64,000 nucleotides of DNA from Nitrospirales bacterium (lineage in GTDB: Bacteria; Nitrospirota; Nitrospiria; Nitrospirales; UBA8639). Location of the stretch: NCBI GenBank assembly GCA_031315915.1, contig JALDRK010000005.1, positions 62,001 through 126,000 of the forward strand. The letters are read 5' to 3'. The notes under the pieces are model-generated. The model did no database searches. It saw only the letters and a program-made list of their open reading frames with translations, and had not been told where the DNA came from. The number at the start of each line of letters is the position of its first letter. Position 1 is the first letter of the stretch. Positions 46,601 to 54,987 of this stretch are shown one piece after another. Position numbers and translations under genes: made by a program.

Positions 46601-47112
46601 GAATCGGTGTTTCCAGTATACCCGATAAGGGCACGGCCTTTACCGTGCTTTTCCCACGATTGGATGTCGTGGTGCCTGTGAAATCCGAGGAAATTATTGC
46701 CTGGCCTAAGGGATCGGGGAATATCTTATTTGTCGACGATGAGGAAATGCTGACGCGTTGGGGGACTCAATTACTCACCCATTTGGGGTATGCGGTAGTC
46801 AGCAGTATGAATCCTTATGAGGCCTTAGAGTGGTTTCGATCAACTCCTGAGGCTTTTGATGTGGTGGTGACTGACCAGACTATGCCCACGATGAGTGGCG
46901 ATGCGTTCTCCCGCGCATTGTTGGCTGTTCGTCCAGACATTCCCATTCTGTTATGTACGGGCTTTAGCCATACGATGTCTCCCGAGAAGGCTAAACATTT
47001 AGGCATCCGTGCATTTTTAATGAAACCGGTTAATGGAAAGTCTTTGGCTATTGCGTTGCGGGAAATTCTTGACCAGTCGGTTTCTGCTGATGACGGCGAA
47101 CTCAGGTTATGA
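43690..47112 (+). CDS. Hybrid sensor histidine kinase with several PAS domains, a GAF and a receiver
   Basis: A soluble 1140-residue kinase. In order: a coiled-coil-like start, three PAS domains (about residues 85-465, with WESLIHPEDR, DVLFVKDGEGRYV and DLIAEIDVHGQYLY), a GAF domain (about 480-640), a fourth PAS (YLTVDCHGTVLSVN), HisKA with LAGGIAHDFNN (His771), HATPase (DTGKGIPQETIDRIFEPFF, GEGTGLGLAV), and a receiver with VDDEE (1016), acceptor Asp1062 (VVTDQTMP) and Lys1112. No membrane segment or signal peptide was seen, so it senses cytoplasmic cues. The partner regulator is unknown. Confidence 0.93.
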   Translation: MEFPHSAKTSRPSDEEVHREQLGDVTLSLRQSENQTNQECVESDPSDLRSRLKEAWQSNASLKNQLANVQQQLEGLHKQLERYQIAAQGSREGFWEGHPLPDKPWNSPETPAWYSPQFIALLGFEEHEFPPVLGTWESLIHPEDRDRVFAALTAHIEDHVPYEVDSRLRTKHGEYRWFKGKGQAIFDSEGKFLRGGGTIRDITDQKRAEERLKKKHALLTAVVEGTSDVLFVKDGEGRYVLVNPSAASLLGKRVEEMVGKTDSELFPDGTHPLFSQGDADVRRGEGSKIFETEVVERQAVSRTFLVTKKPFGFSQTGKNGVLGFAHDITFRKAAELTIQEREKRYRAIMENAYDLIAEIDVHGQYLYVSPNFKEVLGYTSKDLLGSNIFVPVHPDDREAVIAEFQRSMASEGDGQAIYRYMDRQGAYRWFESTGRVFRTALGELRGVVVSRDITQRKLSEDALEAIVRGNVVPGSPNFFEILVAELAKVLNVSMVLLSERLEADSGKKARVLAFWNLDHFEPPSEYDCLDGPCEQVLAGHSVDFASGVRQLFPKSATIQTLAIEAYFGIPLVNSKNEVVGNLAIMDTRPFHLSSQGKYLLEIFAARAGTELERKRVQEDLQKSQDQYRALYDQTPLIYLTVDCHGTVLSVNHYGAQLLGYEVEELMGTSVFAVVHPNDRTLFQSGMEKSSRESMKGIIPEFRKMKKDGTLLWVRETIQAIDSLQGQKVLLLSCEDITEKKRTEEALVMSEQQLRHTQKMEAIGTLAGGIAHDFNNILGAILGYSELAVAQASHDSRLKSYLAEVIAAGQRARDLVKQILAFSRRSEQNKEAVDLQLLVKDVLKMIRASFPASVEIRTSLDLRGSAIYADSTQIQQVIMNLCGNAEYAMREHGGVLDISLSRKELPGEVVMGMSKLKAGPYLELTVRDTGKGIPQETIDRIFEPFFTTKESGEGTGLGLAVVHGIVHNHGGGIGVSSIPDKGTAFTVLFPRLDVVVPVKSEEIIAWPKGSGNILFVDDEEMLTRWGTQLLTHLGYAVVSSMNPYEALEWFRSTPEAFDVVVTDQTMPTMSGDAFSRALLAVRPDIPILLCTGFSHTMSPEKAKHLGIRAFLMKPVNGKSLAIALREILDQSVSADDGELRL

Positions 47113-47342
47113 AGGAGGATCTGCGTCCGGTTATTGATAGAATCTTCTCTTCTCTCCGTTGACTCCTTGCATCAACCATATTCTTGATGAACTCACCCTC
47201 CCCATTTCTGGCGATCTTTGCCGATTATGAATCAGGCACGGCGTTCATCATGGTGTGATCTCAATGACATCGAAGCCTCAAGGGCTCTACCGACTGAATA
47301 CAATCGGTACCTGTGCAAACAAAAAGAAAAAAATAGAGGAAT

Positions 47343-47810
47343 TTAGTTCGGCGAGGTGCACCTGGTGACAGAGGAAGACGGTAGGTCAAATTTGGTCACC
47401 CAATCTACGGCATGACAAAGTTCTTGAAAGTCCAATGGTTTTTCAAAGACCCGATTGACTCCATTTTTAAACGCTCGAAGACGGACAGGGTACGATAATT
47501 CAGCGGTCATTAAAAAAATTGGAAAACTCTCATGTGAATATTCTTGGTTGACCTGCTCAATTAATTCTAACCCATCCATGTGTGGCATCTGGTTATCCGT
47601 GATGATCATGTCCACCGACTGATGTTCAAGAATTTCCAAGGCGTGTCTGCCATCTTCCGCTTCCAGACAAATGTAACCGCGAATTTCTAGAAAATCTTTC
47701 AGGCAAGACCGATGAGCCTGATCGTCGTCAACCAATAAAATTTTTTCTTTATTGGAAACCCTAAGAGGCTGAGGTTTGTGTGAAAAATCTGGAAATCTCA
47801 TTTTCATCAT
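47343..47810 (-). CDS. Stand-alone response regulator (CheY-like)
   Basis: A single receiver domain of about 155 residues with KILLVDDDQAH (acidic pair), acceptor Asp72 in MIITDNQMP, Thr in LMTAE and Lys in FEKPLDF. There is no output domain. ATG 47810 is used because AGGAGGGG lies ten bases upstream; TTG 47816 is possible. The ribosome-binding site is in the 3' arm of a GC-rich hairpin, suggesting control of translation. It lies 230 bases from the hybrid kinase, in the opposite direction. Confidence 0.88.
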   Translation of the reverse strand: MMKMRFPDFSHKPQPLRVSNKEKILLVDDDQAHRSCLKDFLEIRGYICLEAEDGRHALEILEHQSVDMIITDNQMPHMDGLELIEQVNQEYSHESFPIFLMTAELSYPVRLRAFKNGVNRVFEKPLDFQELCHAVDWVTKFDLPSSSVTRCTSPN

Positions 47811-49025
47811 GTGCAAAGCCCCCCTCCTAGATGGTTACAGGTTGAGGGGGATATTTGTGGCGGAGGGACCATTGGGAAGGTGGCTGATGGGGAAACCAGA
47901 CTCTGGGTGCGGTCAGAGTCACGGTTCCCTTGAGACCAGTCCCCCCGCCGAGGCTCTTTGTTTTGTCTGACAATCATATTCACTTTTTCGTTACTCACGC
48001 TTTATGAGAAATTGAGTTTATTCGCTTGCGTCTTTTTTTATGTGCAAAGGGTGTTCCTTTTGAATTTTCCTAATTAAATTTCAATAAAAACAAAGCATTA
48101 AAAAGACGTAGCGATTTTTCGCCATGGATTAATGAAGGGTAAAGCCTACAACGTTCAGTAGTTGCCCTACAGGATGGTTTTCACTTGCACACAAGATCTA
48201 GCGGTTAAACTGAAAAGTGTCGGAAAGGGGTATTTTGCTAATTCCTTAACCGGAGGGTAATAGGGGTTGGGATCATTAAGAAAGAGGTAAAGGCAGCGTT
48301 TTGTTTTGGGAGATTTTCGAGGGCACTCAATAGAGTGAATTTTTTGGATTTGGCAAAGGAGATAAAAGTTATGAATGTGGTTGTGAACAGGTTGGATCAA
48401 AGTAACAATAAAAAAATATGGTTTATTTTCCTTTTAGATCGTTGATTGACCGGGAACGATTCACTATAGGGCACATGAATGTGACATGGAAAACACTGCT
48501 AAAGAATTCAATGACTCAAGGAGATTCTTCATTTGTCCAGATTGTTGGTGTTTCCCAGGACTTGTGCGCTTCCCTCATCGTTGGGGATTCATCGGGTATC
48601 GCCTGAATGATCAAGTGCCAATTTACACCAAGCCTACTATCCAGAAATGTTCCATGCTCTCTTCAGGTCTTTTCTCATTTTGAACATGACTGGATTGCTC
48701 GAATGAACTTGAGAGCAATTCAACTGTTGGCGGAAGGAGTGGTGATGCCCCATTTTAGCTATATGGATTTCCTTGACTCCGAACAAAAAAACCACATACA
48801 GTTTATTATTGATACACGGTGAGTGCATCAGACAGAAACAGGAGAGGGCCTGCTTTAATCCTGTCTTTTCAGTACAGAAACCTTGAATAGGGTGTTATGG
48901 CCTATCCCCTTTATTCAGTATAGGGGAAACTTCAAGAAGGTCCATGAATAAAAAACAATCCTAGAAAGAGAACATGTTGTAGATTTGAAAAGTTGTGCCA
49001 TTTCGTTATAACTCAGGGGGATGTT
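47811..49025. other. Long AT-rich intergenic region
   Basis: About 1.2 kb without a convincing gene. The first 40 bases are the response regulator's leader. Small + strand frames at 48418, 48486 and 48607 lack plausible N-termini; the last one ends in a peptide (MPHFSYMDFLDSEQKNHIQF region) preceded by GGAAGGAGTGGTG, which could be a very small ORF of about 25 codons. The right end carries the promoter region of the Pal-like gene and its GGGGGA site. Confidence 0.35.
47820..47850 (-). promoter_or_regulatory. Leader hairpin hiding the ribosome-binding site of the response regulator
   Basis: On the minus strand CCCCCTC (47850-47844) pairs perfectly with GAGGGGG (47826-47820), which contains the Shine-Dalgarno sequence of the gene starting at 47810. 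The seven-pair stem is six parts G-C with a 17-base loop. Confidence 0.5.
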
Positions 49026-50033
49026 ATGAAGGTTTTAATAAGAGAGCGAATGAAAGGCGGAAAATTCAGTTTAATAGGGATATGCATACTGGCCACCATG
49101 ATGGGCTGTAGTTCCCGACTTCACACGACAGTGATGAGTGAAACCCAGGAACCTCGGAAAATGGCAAAGGCAGAGTTACCGCCATCTCCTGTCGAAGCGG
49201 CCGAGACCTTGCCTCCGAACATACAGCCGTCAAAGGGTATTCCGCCCATTGATATTCCTGTGGAGGAACCGGCCAGGCCCACACTCCGACACTCCGAATC
49301 GGTAGATATCTTTGCTACCCCGAGAACAGGAATCATCGAACCTCAGGCATTGGCTTCTCCTGTGGCTCCGGTTCCGACTGAACCAGAGCCGTCGCTTTCT
49401 CTAGGTAATAGAAAGTCTGCCGCGCCGGGAGTAGCCCCAGAAACCTTTCAAGCTATGGGGATTCCACCCATTGAAATTGAACCGGAAATGCCGGCGCTTC
49501 CCACCATACGCGAGCCCATCAATAAAGAAGTCGTACCTCCTCAGGAATTAGTAGCGAAAAGTGAACCCGAGCAAGTGCAGGAAGTGGCTCCGGCGCCAAT
49601 TCCTGACGAGCCTAAAGACGAAAGTCTGAACATGGCTTCTCCCCCCGTTGAAGTCGCCAAAGTGATTCCTCCATCCCCTGAGATTATTGAAACGACATTG
49701 CAGCCCTTAAAAGATGTCTTTTTCGACTATGATCGTTTTGCTATTCGACCGGATGCGGCCCGTGTGTTGAAAGACACTGTCTCCAGTCTTGTCGCCAGCC
49801 TTTCCGATAAGAATCTGATCATTGAAGGGCATTGTGATGAGCGAGGGACTTCCAGTTACAATATGGTCTTAGGCAAACGTCGAGCCAATGCCGTCAAAGA
49901 GTTTCTGGTATATCTTGGTGTGCAGGAGGATAAACTGAAAGTTGTGAGTTATGGGAAGGAACGGCCTTTCTGCACGGAACAAACCCAGGAGTGCTGGCAG
50001 GAAAATCGTCGTGGACATTTTGTGTTGAAGTAA
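49026..50033 (+). CDS. Pal/OmpA-domain lipoprotein with long proline-rich linker
   Basis: An outer-membrane lipoprotein: basic N-terminus, hydrophobic stretch and lipobox MMGC with the lipid-bearing Cys, then about 200 residues rich in Pro, Glu and Val, then a Pal-type peptidoglycan-binding domain from residue 230 (DVFFDYDRFAIRP, IEGHCDERGTSSYN, GKRRANAVKEFL). The linker holds two copies of a GIPPI(D/E)I motif (71 and 145) followed by a PALPTIR-like segment. ATG 49026 is chosen from GGGGGA upstream and the signal sequence. The long linker would let the protein span to peptidoglycan. Confidence 0.88.
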   Translation: MKVLIRERMKGGKFSLIGICILATMMGCSSRLHTTVMSETQEPRKMAKAELPPSPVEAAETLPPNIQPSKGIPPIDIPVEEPARPTLRHSESVDIFATPRTGIIEPQALASPVAPVPTEPEPSLSLGNRKSAAPGVAPETFQAMGIPPIEIEPEMPALPTIREPINKEVVPPQELVAKSEPEQVQEVAPAPIPDEPKDESLNMASPPVEVAKVIPPSPEIIETTLQPLKDVFFDYDRFAIRPDAARVLKDTVSSLVASLSDKNLIIEGHCDERGTSSYNMVLGKRRANAVKEFLVYLGVQEDKLKVVSYGKERPFCTEQTQECWQENRRGHFVLK

Positions 50034-50352
50034 AGAAACGTCCCGTTTTTTGGATTTGAAACGAAGACCGATTGCTCTATCTTTCTTCCTATTCCCGATG
50101 TGTTCGGCGAAGATGGAATTCCTCGTGACCCTTTGCGTTTACAACGCTGTCTTCATTCTTAAACATGTAGTCGTTGATGAATTTTTCTTGGCTCTTGCAG
50201 GGCAGTCCAAAGGCCTTTCAGCCACCCCAACCTCTTTTTTTCATATTTGATTCTTCTCTGAGACATTTGTCGGATTATAGTTGGTTTTTGTCGGTCGTGA
50301 TGAGCGCGAAGCAGGGTATCTGGTCTAGTCTGCTCGGACGATAGGACGTGGC
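50034..50352. other. Intergenic region with no clear gene
   Basis: About 320 bases between the Pal-like gene and the cupin gene. An open frame at 50050-50250 has no ribosome-binding site or known features. I see no strong terminator hairpin or promoter pair. Confidence 0.3.
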
Positions 50353-50682
50353 ATGCAACGGATTTATCGCTTGTTCTCTAATATTCCTGAAGCGCAAAAA
50401 CATGAATCGGTTTGGGAATTACTGAAGGATCGTTCGATCCGGATTGAGCGCATCGTCTCGCAAGGACAAATTTCACCTCCAGGATTTTGGTACGAGCAGG
50501 AGGAGCATGAATGGGTAATGGTACTTTCCGGGCAAGCAACGATAAAAATCGAGGAACAACAGGCCCCGGTCACCTTAGGACCAGGAGATGCCATTCACCT
50601 TCCTGCCCATGTCCGGCATCGTGTGGAATGGACCGATCTTTCGCAGCCTACTATTTGGTTGGCGGTCTTTTGGAAATCCTGA
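50353..50682 (+). CDS. Small cupin-domain protein
   Basis: A 109-residue single cupin: FWYEQEEHEWVMVLSGQATI holds the first metal-binding motif (Glu and His) and GPGDAIHLPAHVRHRVEW the second (GD, LPAHVRH). Proteins of this size and pattern are often described as cupins of unknown role. It ends 58 bases before the serine protease, which may be co-transcribed. Confidence 0.85.
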   Translation: MQRIYRLFSNIPEAQKHESVWELLKDRSIRIERIVSQGQISPPGFWYEQEEHEWVMVLSGQATIKIEEQQAPVTLGPGDAIHLPAHVRHRVEWTDLSQPTIWLAVFWKS

Positions 50683-50740
50683 CAGCATTCAGGCGTATGT
50701 CTTTCCCGATGATGTCTTATTAATGCAAAGGAGAAATTCC

Positions 50741-51808
50741 GTGCCTCCCACAACCTCAACAAAACAATGGTCGCTAGATGAGTTAATGAACGAATTGCGG
50801 TTGCGACAGTCGCCATCCAAAAAAGGAAGAATTCGTGGGCCTGTCGGTTCCACGATGACACCCCAAAAAAAGAATCTTGAGTTGGCGACCCTGGACATGC
50901 CCAAGTTGGTGGGGATGGTTCGTGGGCGTCAAAAAGTTGTGTATGGTGTGGATGATCGAAAAGATCTTTTCGAAGTCACCAGGAAAACCGTGCTGCGGGC
51001 AGCGGATGCCGTCTGTGCTTTGGTCAAGGCGAAGGACCTCAGTCCTCTGCCCAATGGGGGTTGGCGGCTTCGTACCACGAGTTATCGGCAAACCTATAAG
51101 CTCTGTTCCAGTGAACCGTTTGTGGAGCAACCCTTGGGATGTTTTTGCTCTGGATTTTTGATTGGGCCGAACCTTTTGGCTACCGCCGGCCATTGTGTCG
51201 AAAACACGGCGGATTTAGCCGGGATCAGATTCGTGTTCGGCTTTCGTATGAAAGACGGGACTCAAGCTCGGACTGAATTTAACCGTGATGAAGTATATCA
51301 GGGGACCGAGGTTGTTGGAAGACAGTTGGAAGGAACTATAGGCCGGGATTGGGCTCTGGTTCGATTAAACCGAGCGGTGCTTGGACGAAAGCCGGTGACA
51401 TTTCGACGGCGGGGAAAAATTCTAAAGAATCGGGATTTGTTTGTCATCGGTCATCCCAATGGATTGCCGGCCAAATATGCCGACGGGGCCTCCGTACGGG
51501 ATAATAGTCCGCAACCCTATTTTGTGGCAAATCTGGATACCTATGGCGGCAATTCCGGTTCACCGGTCTTTGATAAACAGCGTGTGCGGGTGGAAGGGAT
51601 CTTGGTAAGAGGAGAGAACGATTTCGTCAAAATGGGGAGTTGCCATGTTTCCCTCGTTTGTCCCAGCACCGGTTGCCGGGGAGAGGATGTAACCCGGACC
51701 ACGGAATGGGTCGACGTCTTCAAGCAAGCGAAGAAAGGATCTAAACGTGTCAGCAAAGCCACAGGGCTCAAATCATCTGTTGGCCGGAAAAAAGTCAAAA
51801 AGAAATAA
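50741..51808 (+). CDS. Trypsin-like serine endopeptidase without signal peptide
   Basis: A chymotrypsin-fold protease with the full triad: His151 in LLATAGHC, Asp203 in GRDWALVRL and Ser272 in YGGNSGSP; the arrangement is like glutamyl-endopeptidase and V8-type enzymes. GTG 50741 is chosen from AAGGAG seven bases upstream; a longer frame overlaps the cupin gene. The N-terminus shows no signal peptide, and the C-terminus is a Lys-rich tail. Export, if any, would need another route. Confidence 0.85.
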   Translation: MPPTTSTKQWSLDELMNELRLRQSPSKKGRIRGPVGSTMTPQKKNLELATLDMPKLVGMVRGRQKVVYGVDDRKDLFEVTRKTVLRAADAVCALVKAKDLSPLPNGGWRLRTTSYRQTYKLCSSEPFVEQPLGCFCSGFLIGPNLLATAGHCVENTADLAGIRFVFGFRMKDGTQARTEFNRDEVYQGTEVVGRQLEGTIGRDWALVRLNRAVLGRKPVTFRRRGKILKNRDLFVIGHPNGLPAKYADGASVRDNSPQPYFVANLDTYGGNSGSPVFDKQRVRVEGILVRGENDFVKMGSCHVSLVCPSTGCRGEDVTRTTEWVDVFKQAKKGSKRVSKATGLKSSVGRKKVKKK

Positions 51809-51871
51809 TCATTCATCAATTCTGACAATGGCTCGATACGTTGATTGTTGGAAGTTCGATGAAGCGGAAGA

Positions 51872-51906
51872 ATACCGGGGACGTTCTTCAAGGATGTCCC
51901 CGGTAT
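51872..51906. terminator. Terminator between protease and OsmC genes
   Basis: ATACCGGGGAC (51872-51882) and GTCCCCGGTAT (51896-51906) form a perfect eleven-base stem around a 13-base loop between two converging genes. Confidence 0.7.
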
Positions 51907-51926
51907 CACCAGAGTTTTAATCTGCC

Positions 51927-52493
51927 TTATGATTGAGAGGTTGCCACCTCGATGGCTACCGGCACGGAATTGGTCACAATGTCGAAGACGGGTGAATGCT
52001 TCGACAATTCCCGCAGTATCTCGGCCGGGGCGTCGCTTTTTACCGTGAATCGAACACGGAGGTTTTCATACCCAGGCCGCACCTCTTTGGACAGATTCAG
52101 AAATCCTCGAATATCCAAGTCTCCTTCCAAATGGGATTCGATAGCGTCTATTTTGATGCCTCGGGCAGCCGCATGATAGACCATTGAGGTCGTCAGGCAG
52201 GCCGCTAGGGCATGTAACACAAACTCTACCGGGTTGGCTCCGTGATCCTCGCCTAGCAAGACCGGAGGTTCATCCGCAACCAGCATAAAAGGGGCCGTTC
52301 TCGTTGTATCTTCTTGTCCGACCCCATAAAACCCTTTAATCGTCGTTTGATTATGACCTCCATTGATCCAGGTGTTGGTGGCCCGGAACTGAAATTTTGC
52401 CAGATCCGGTTTGCCTTGAATCGCATTGACATTGGCCCCCAATTGTTCGACGTTCACGCCATTGATCGTTGATGGTGTGGTGACTGTGGACAT
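51927..52493 (-). CDS. OsmC-family protein
   Basis: The protein has the OsmC fold pattern with GANPVEFVLHALAACLTTSM carrying the first conserved Cys. The second Cys, usually in a HCPV-like segment, is Ser here (KHSPVFDI), so thiol-peroxidase activity may differ from classic OsmC/Ohr. ATG 52493 is chosen because AGGAGG lies just upstream; the longer frame is not needed. It is read leftward, towards the terminator. Confidence 0.85.
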   Translation of the reverse strand: MSTVTTPSTINGVNVEQLGANVNAIQGKPDLAKFQFRATNTWINGGHNQTTIKGFYGVGQEDTTRTAPFMLVADEPPVLLGEDHGANPVEFVLHALAACLTTSMVYHAAARGIKIDAIESHLEGDLDIRGFLNLSKEVRPGYENLRVRFTVKSDAPAEILRELSKHSPVFDIVTNSVPVAIEVATSQS

Positions 52494-52911
52494 AGCACAT
52501 CCTCCTCGTTTGGGTTGAAACAGCATGTGAAAAAACAGTTGATCTGCCTGACGACACAAATCCGAAAAAGTCCGTTTTCCATTTTGGTGATCAGACCGTT
52601 GATTGAGTCCGCTTCGACCGGCTGTCTTGTCGAGGCTTTCTGGCGTCCGAGAACCTTGTCGGAACGTGTTATCTTCCATGTTCAAGCTATTAAGCAGAGA
52701 ATATGCCAGATTGAGATATGGAAAATTTACCAATCAAAACAAATACTTCATATCTGCCCAGATAATAATTACCCTTACGAGATTTGGTAATTGATGAAAT
52801 TTCACAAGCTGAATTTACGAAAATTCGCAAAAGATCTAAGACCTCAATTAGAATGAACAACGAAATGAAGAATGAAGGAAAAGAGGTTAGTGAAGGAAAT
52901 GTTGGAAGAGT
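52494..52911. other. Intergenic region upstream of the OsmC gene
   Basis: About 420 bases between the start of the OsmC gene and the 3' end of the sigma-54 activator, both on the minus strand. The part around 52690-52860 is very AT-rich. No -24/-12 sigma-54 promoter (GG-N10-GC pattern) was found, nor any gene. Confidence 0.35.
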
Positions 52912-54846
52912 CTAGTTTGAACGGGTAATGCCCAACGTTTTCATGCGGGAAGCCAGCGTTGACGAATTCATGCCTAGTAGCTGAGCCGCTCCTTTTTCAC
53001 CGGAAACTTTCCAGCCGGTTTGTTCCAAGGCTAATCGGATATTTTGTCGTTCCAGATCCTCAAGTTCCTTGATTGTGCGAACGCGAGGGGTTGTCTCATG
53101 TTCGGCCATCGCCCCCGTGGAAGGAGGTGTTGTTTCAATATCTGGCAGGACACGATCTAGGGTGAGTTTCCCGTTTTTGGCTGTGATAACCGCCCGCTCG
53201 ATGATATTTTGCAGTTCTCGAATATTCCCCGGCCACTGGTAAGCGGTAAGACGTTTGAGCGCATCCGGAGAAAGGGGAGCTATGGTCCGGCCTATTCGGT
53301 GAGAAAAATGTTGTACAAAAGTATTAGCTAGCAGGACCACATCTTCTCCCCGTTCTCGCAAGGGCGGAAGATGCATGCGGAAGACATTGAGTCGGTAATA
53401 GAGATCTTGGCGGAATGTTCCTTTCTCAATTTCTTTCTGTAAATCACGATTTGTGGCTGCCAGGACACGAACGTTTACCTTTGCGGTATGGGAACTGCCG
53501 ACCGGCTCGAACTCTCCTTCCTGTAAGACACGCAATAACTTTCCTTGAAGATCATGTGGCAGTTCTCCGATCTCATCCAGAAAGATGGTTCCGCCGTCGG
53601 CCAGCGCAAAGCGCCCTTCCCGTTTTTTTGTGGCACCGGTAAAGGCTCCTTGTTCGTGCCCGAAGAATTCGCTCTCGACTAAGGTGGCGGGAATGGCTGC
53701 GCAATTGACCTTGACAAACGGATGGTCGCGGCGCCGACTATTGGCATGAATGGCACGGGCTATCACTTCCTTGCCGGTTCCGGTTTCGCCCGTAATGAGG
53801 ACGGTGGTCTCGGTGTCGGCCACCTGTTGGATATCTCTGAGCACGTTCATCAAGGCGGGACTGTTCCCCAGGATTTCACCGAAGTGTTGCAGTTCATGTA
53901 ATTCTTCTTTCAGAAATTCGGTTTCGATCGTGAGGGAACGAATTTTGTGTTCCGCTTCCAGCCGGTCGTTCACATTGCGAAGGATCAGGGTGTAAAACGG
54001 TTTGCCCTCCATTTGGTATTGGGAGAGCGTGGCTTCCGCTGGAAATTCGGCGCCATCGGTTCGGAGGGCCTTGAGACCGCCAGGAATCCAGAGCGATTGC
54101 TGGCCTGCCGGTTTGGAGCGTAAATTCTGTATGAGATTCGCTAATTTCTCATGGTCATTTTGATCTAAGGATTCACGAAAATCTTTCCCCACTAGGCCGT
54201 GTCCCGTGCATTGAAAGACTTTTTCGGCAGATGGATTGATGCGAGTGATGCGAAGGCGTTGATCCAATTCAATGATCGCATCCATCGCGCTATCCACAAG
54301 GTGGCGTAACTTCTGTTCCCGTTCCCGTGTGGCGGATTCCGCCTGAAGGCGCTGAAGTTCGGCGGCGGCGCGTGCGGCAAAAATTCGAAAAATGGCCTCT
54401 ATGCGAGGTTCGGCCGGCATGGGTCTGATATCCATCACCGCCAGATGGCCAAGAATTGTTCCAGATGTATCGGTGAGTGGCAGTCCCATATAACTGACGG
54501 CTGTCATCACGGCGATATCCGGATCGATGGGAAAGAGATTCAATAGGTTGTCCGGGAAATGGATGAGGCGGGCTTGGTCAATAACATGCTCACAGGGTGT
54601 ACCGGCGAGATCCATGGCCCAATCCTTAAGAAACGAGCCGTTCAAGTAAAAGGCCAGGGCTTTCAACCTTCGAGATTCAGGAAGATATTCCGTGACCCAG
54701 GCCGCATGCGTATGCAGGGCTTTGGCCAGGTTTTCCACCAGGGCTTCAAAAAACCGTTCCCCGGCTTCTGTAGCCGTCCCCTCCAGGATGGTTCTCAGAG
54801 CCGTACTCTCATCAAGGTTGGTAAAGGGCATTTGAGGTGTAGACAT
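52912..54846 (-). CDS. Sigma-54-dependent transcriptional activator (GAF-PAS-AAA+-Fis)
   Basis: The 644-residue regulator has an N-terminal GAF domain (about 20-165), a PAS domain (about 180-300), then an AAA+ domain: Walker A GETGTGKE (353-360), the sigma-54 contact loop GAFTGA (400-405), Walker B FLDEIGE (422-428) and the R-finger region (PLRERGED). A Fis-type helix-turn-helix ends it (QTGWKVSGEKGAAQLLGMNSSTL). No receiver domain, so the GAF/PAS senses the signal. Its target promoters were not found here. Confidence 0.94.
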   Translation of the reverse strand: MSTPQMPFTNLDESTALRTILEGTATEAGERFFEALVENLAKALHTHAAWVTEYLPESRRLKALAFYLNGSFLKDWAMDLAGTPCEHVIDQARLIHFPDNLLNLFPIDPDIAVMTAVSYMGLPLTDTSGTILGHLAVMDIRPMPAEPRIEAIFRIFAARAAAELQRLQAESATREREQKLRHLVDSAMDAIIELDQRLRITRINPSAEKVFQCTGHGLVGKDFRESLDQNDHEKLANLIQNLRSKPAGQQSLWIPGGLKALRTDGAEFPAEATLSQYQMEGKPFYTLILRNVNDRLEAEHKIRSLTIETEFLKEELHELQHFGEILGNSPALMNVLRDIQQVADTETTVLITGETGTGKEVIARAIHANSRRRDHPFVKVNCAAIPATLVESEFFGHEQGAFTGATKKREGRFALADGGTIFLDEIGELPHDLQGKLLRVLQEGEFEPVGSSHTAKVNVRVLAATNRDLQKEIEKGTFRQDLYYRLNVFRMHLPPLRERGEDVVLLANTFVQHFSHRIGRTIAPLSPDALKRLTAYQWPGNIRELQNIIERAVITAKNGKLTLDRVLPDIETTPPSTGAMAEHETTPRVRTIKELEDLERQNIRLALEQTGWKVSGEKGAAQLLGMNSSTLASRMKTLGITRSN

Positions 54847-54987
54847 GTGAATTCGATTTTTAAGTCAGGGTCAAACGACTATTATGAGCGATTTAATTTT
54901 CCAGAGTAAAGGTTTCGTGATAGGGTGGATCATCGACTTTGAGAAGCCAAGGGGTCTCGTGCGGCCGTAACAGAAATGGAATGAAAT

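Noticed and set aside
48418-48822. Three small open frames in the long gap before the Pal-like gene.
   Set aside because: No ribosome-binding sites or family features; they overlap one another in different frames in an AT-rich region.
52494-54987. A sigma-54 (-24/-12) promoter next to the sigma-54 activator.
   Set aside because: No GG-N10-GC element with the right flanks was seen upstream of the OsmC gene or the DsbA-like gene.
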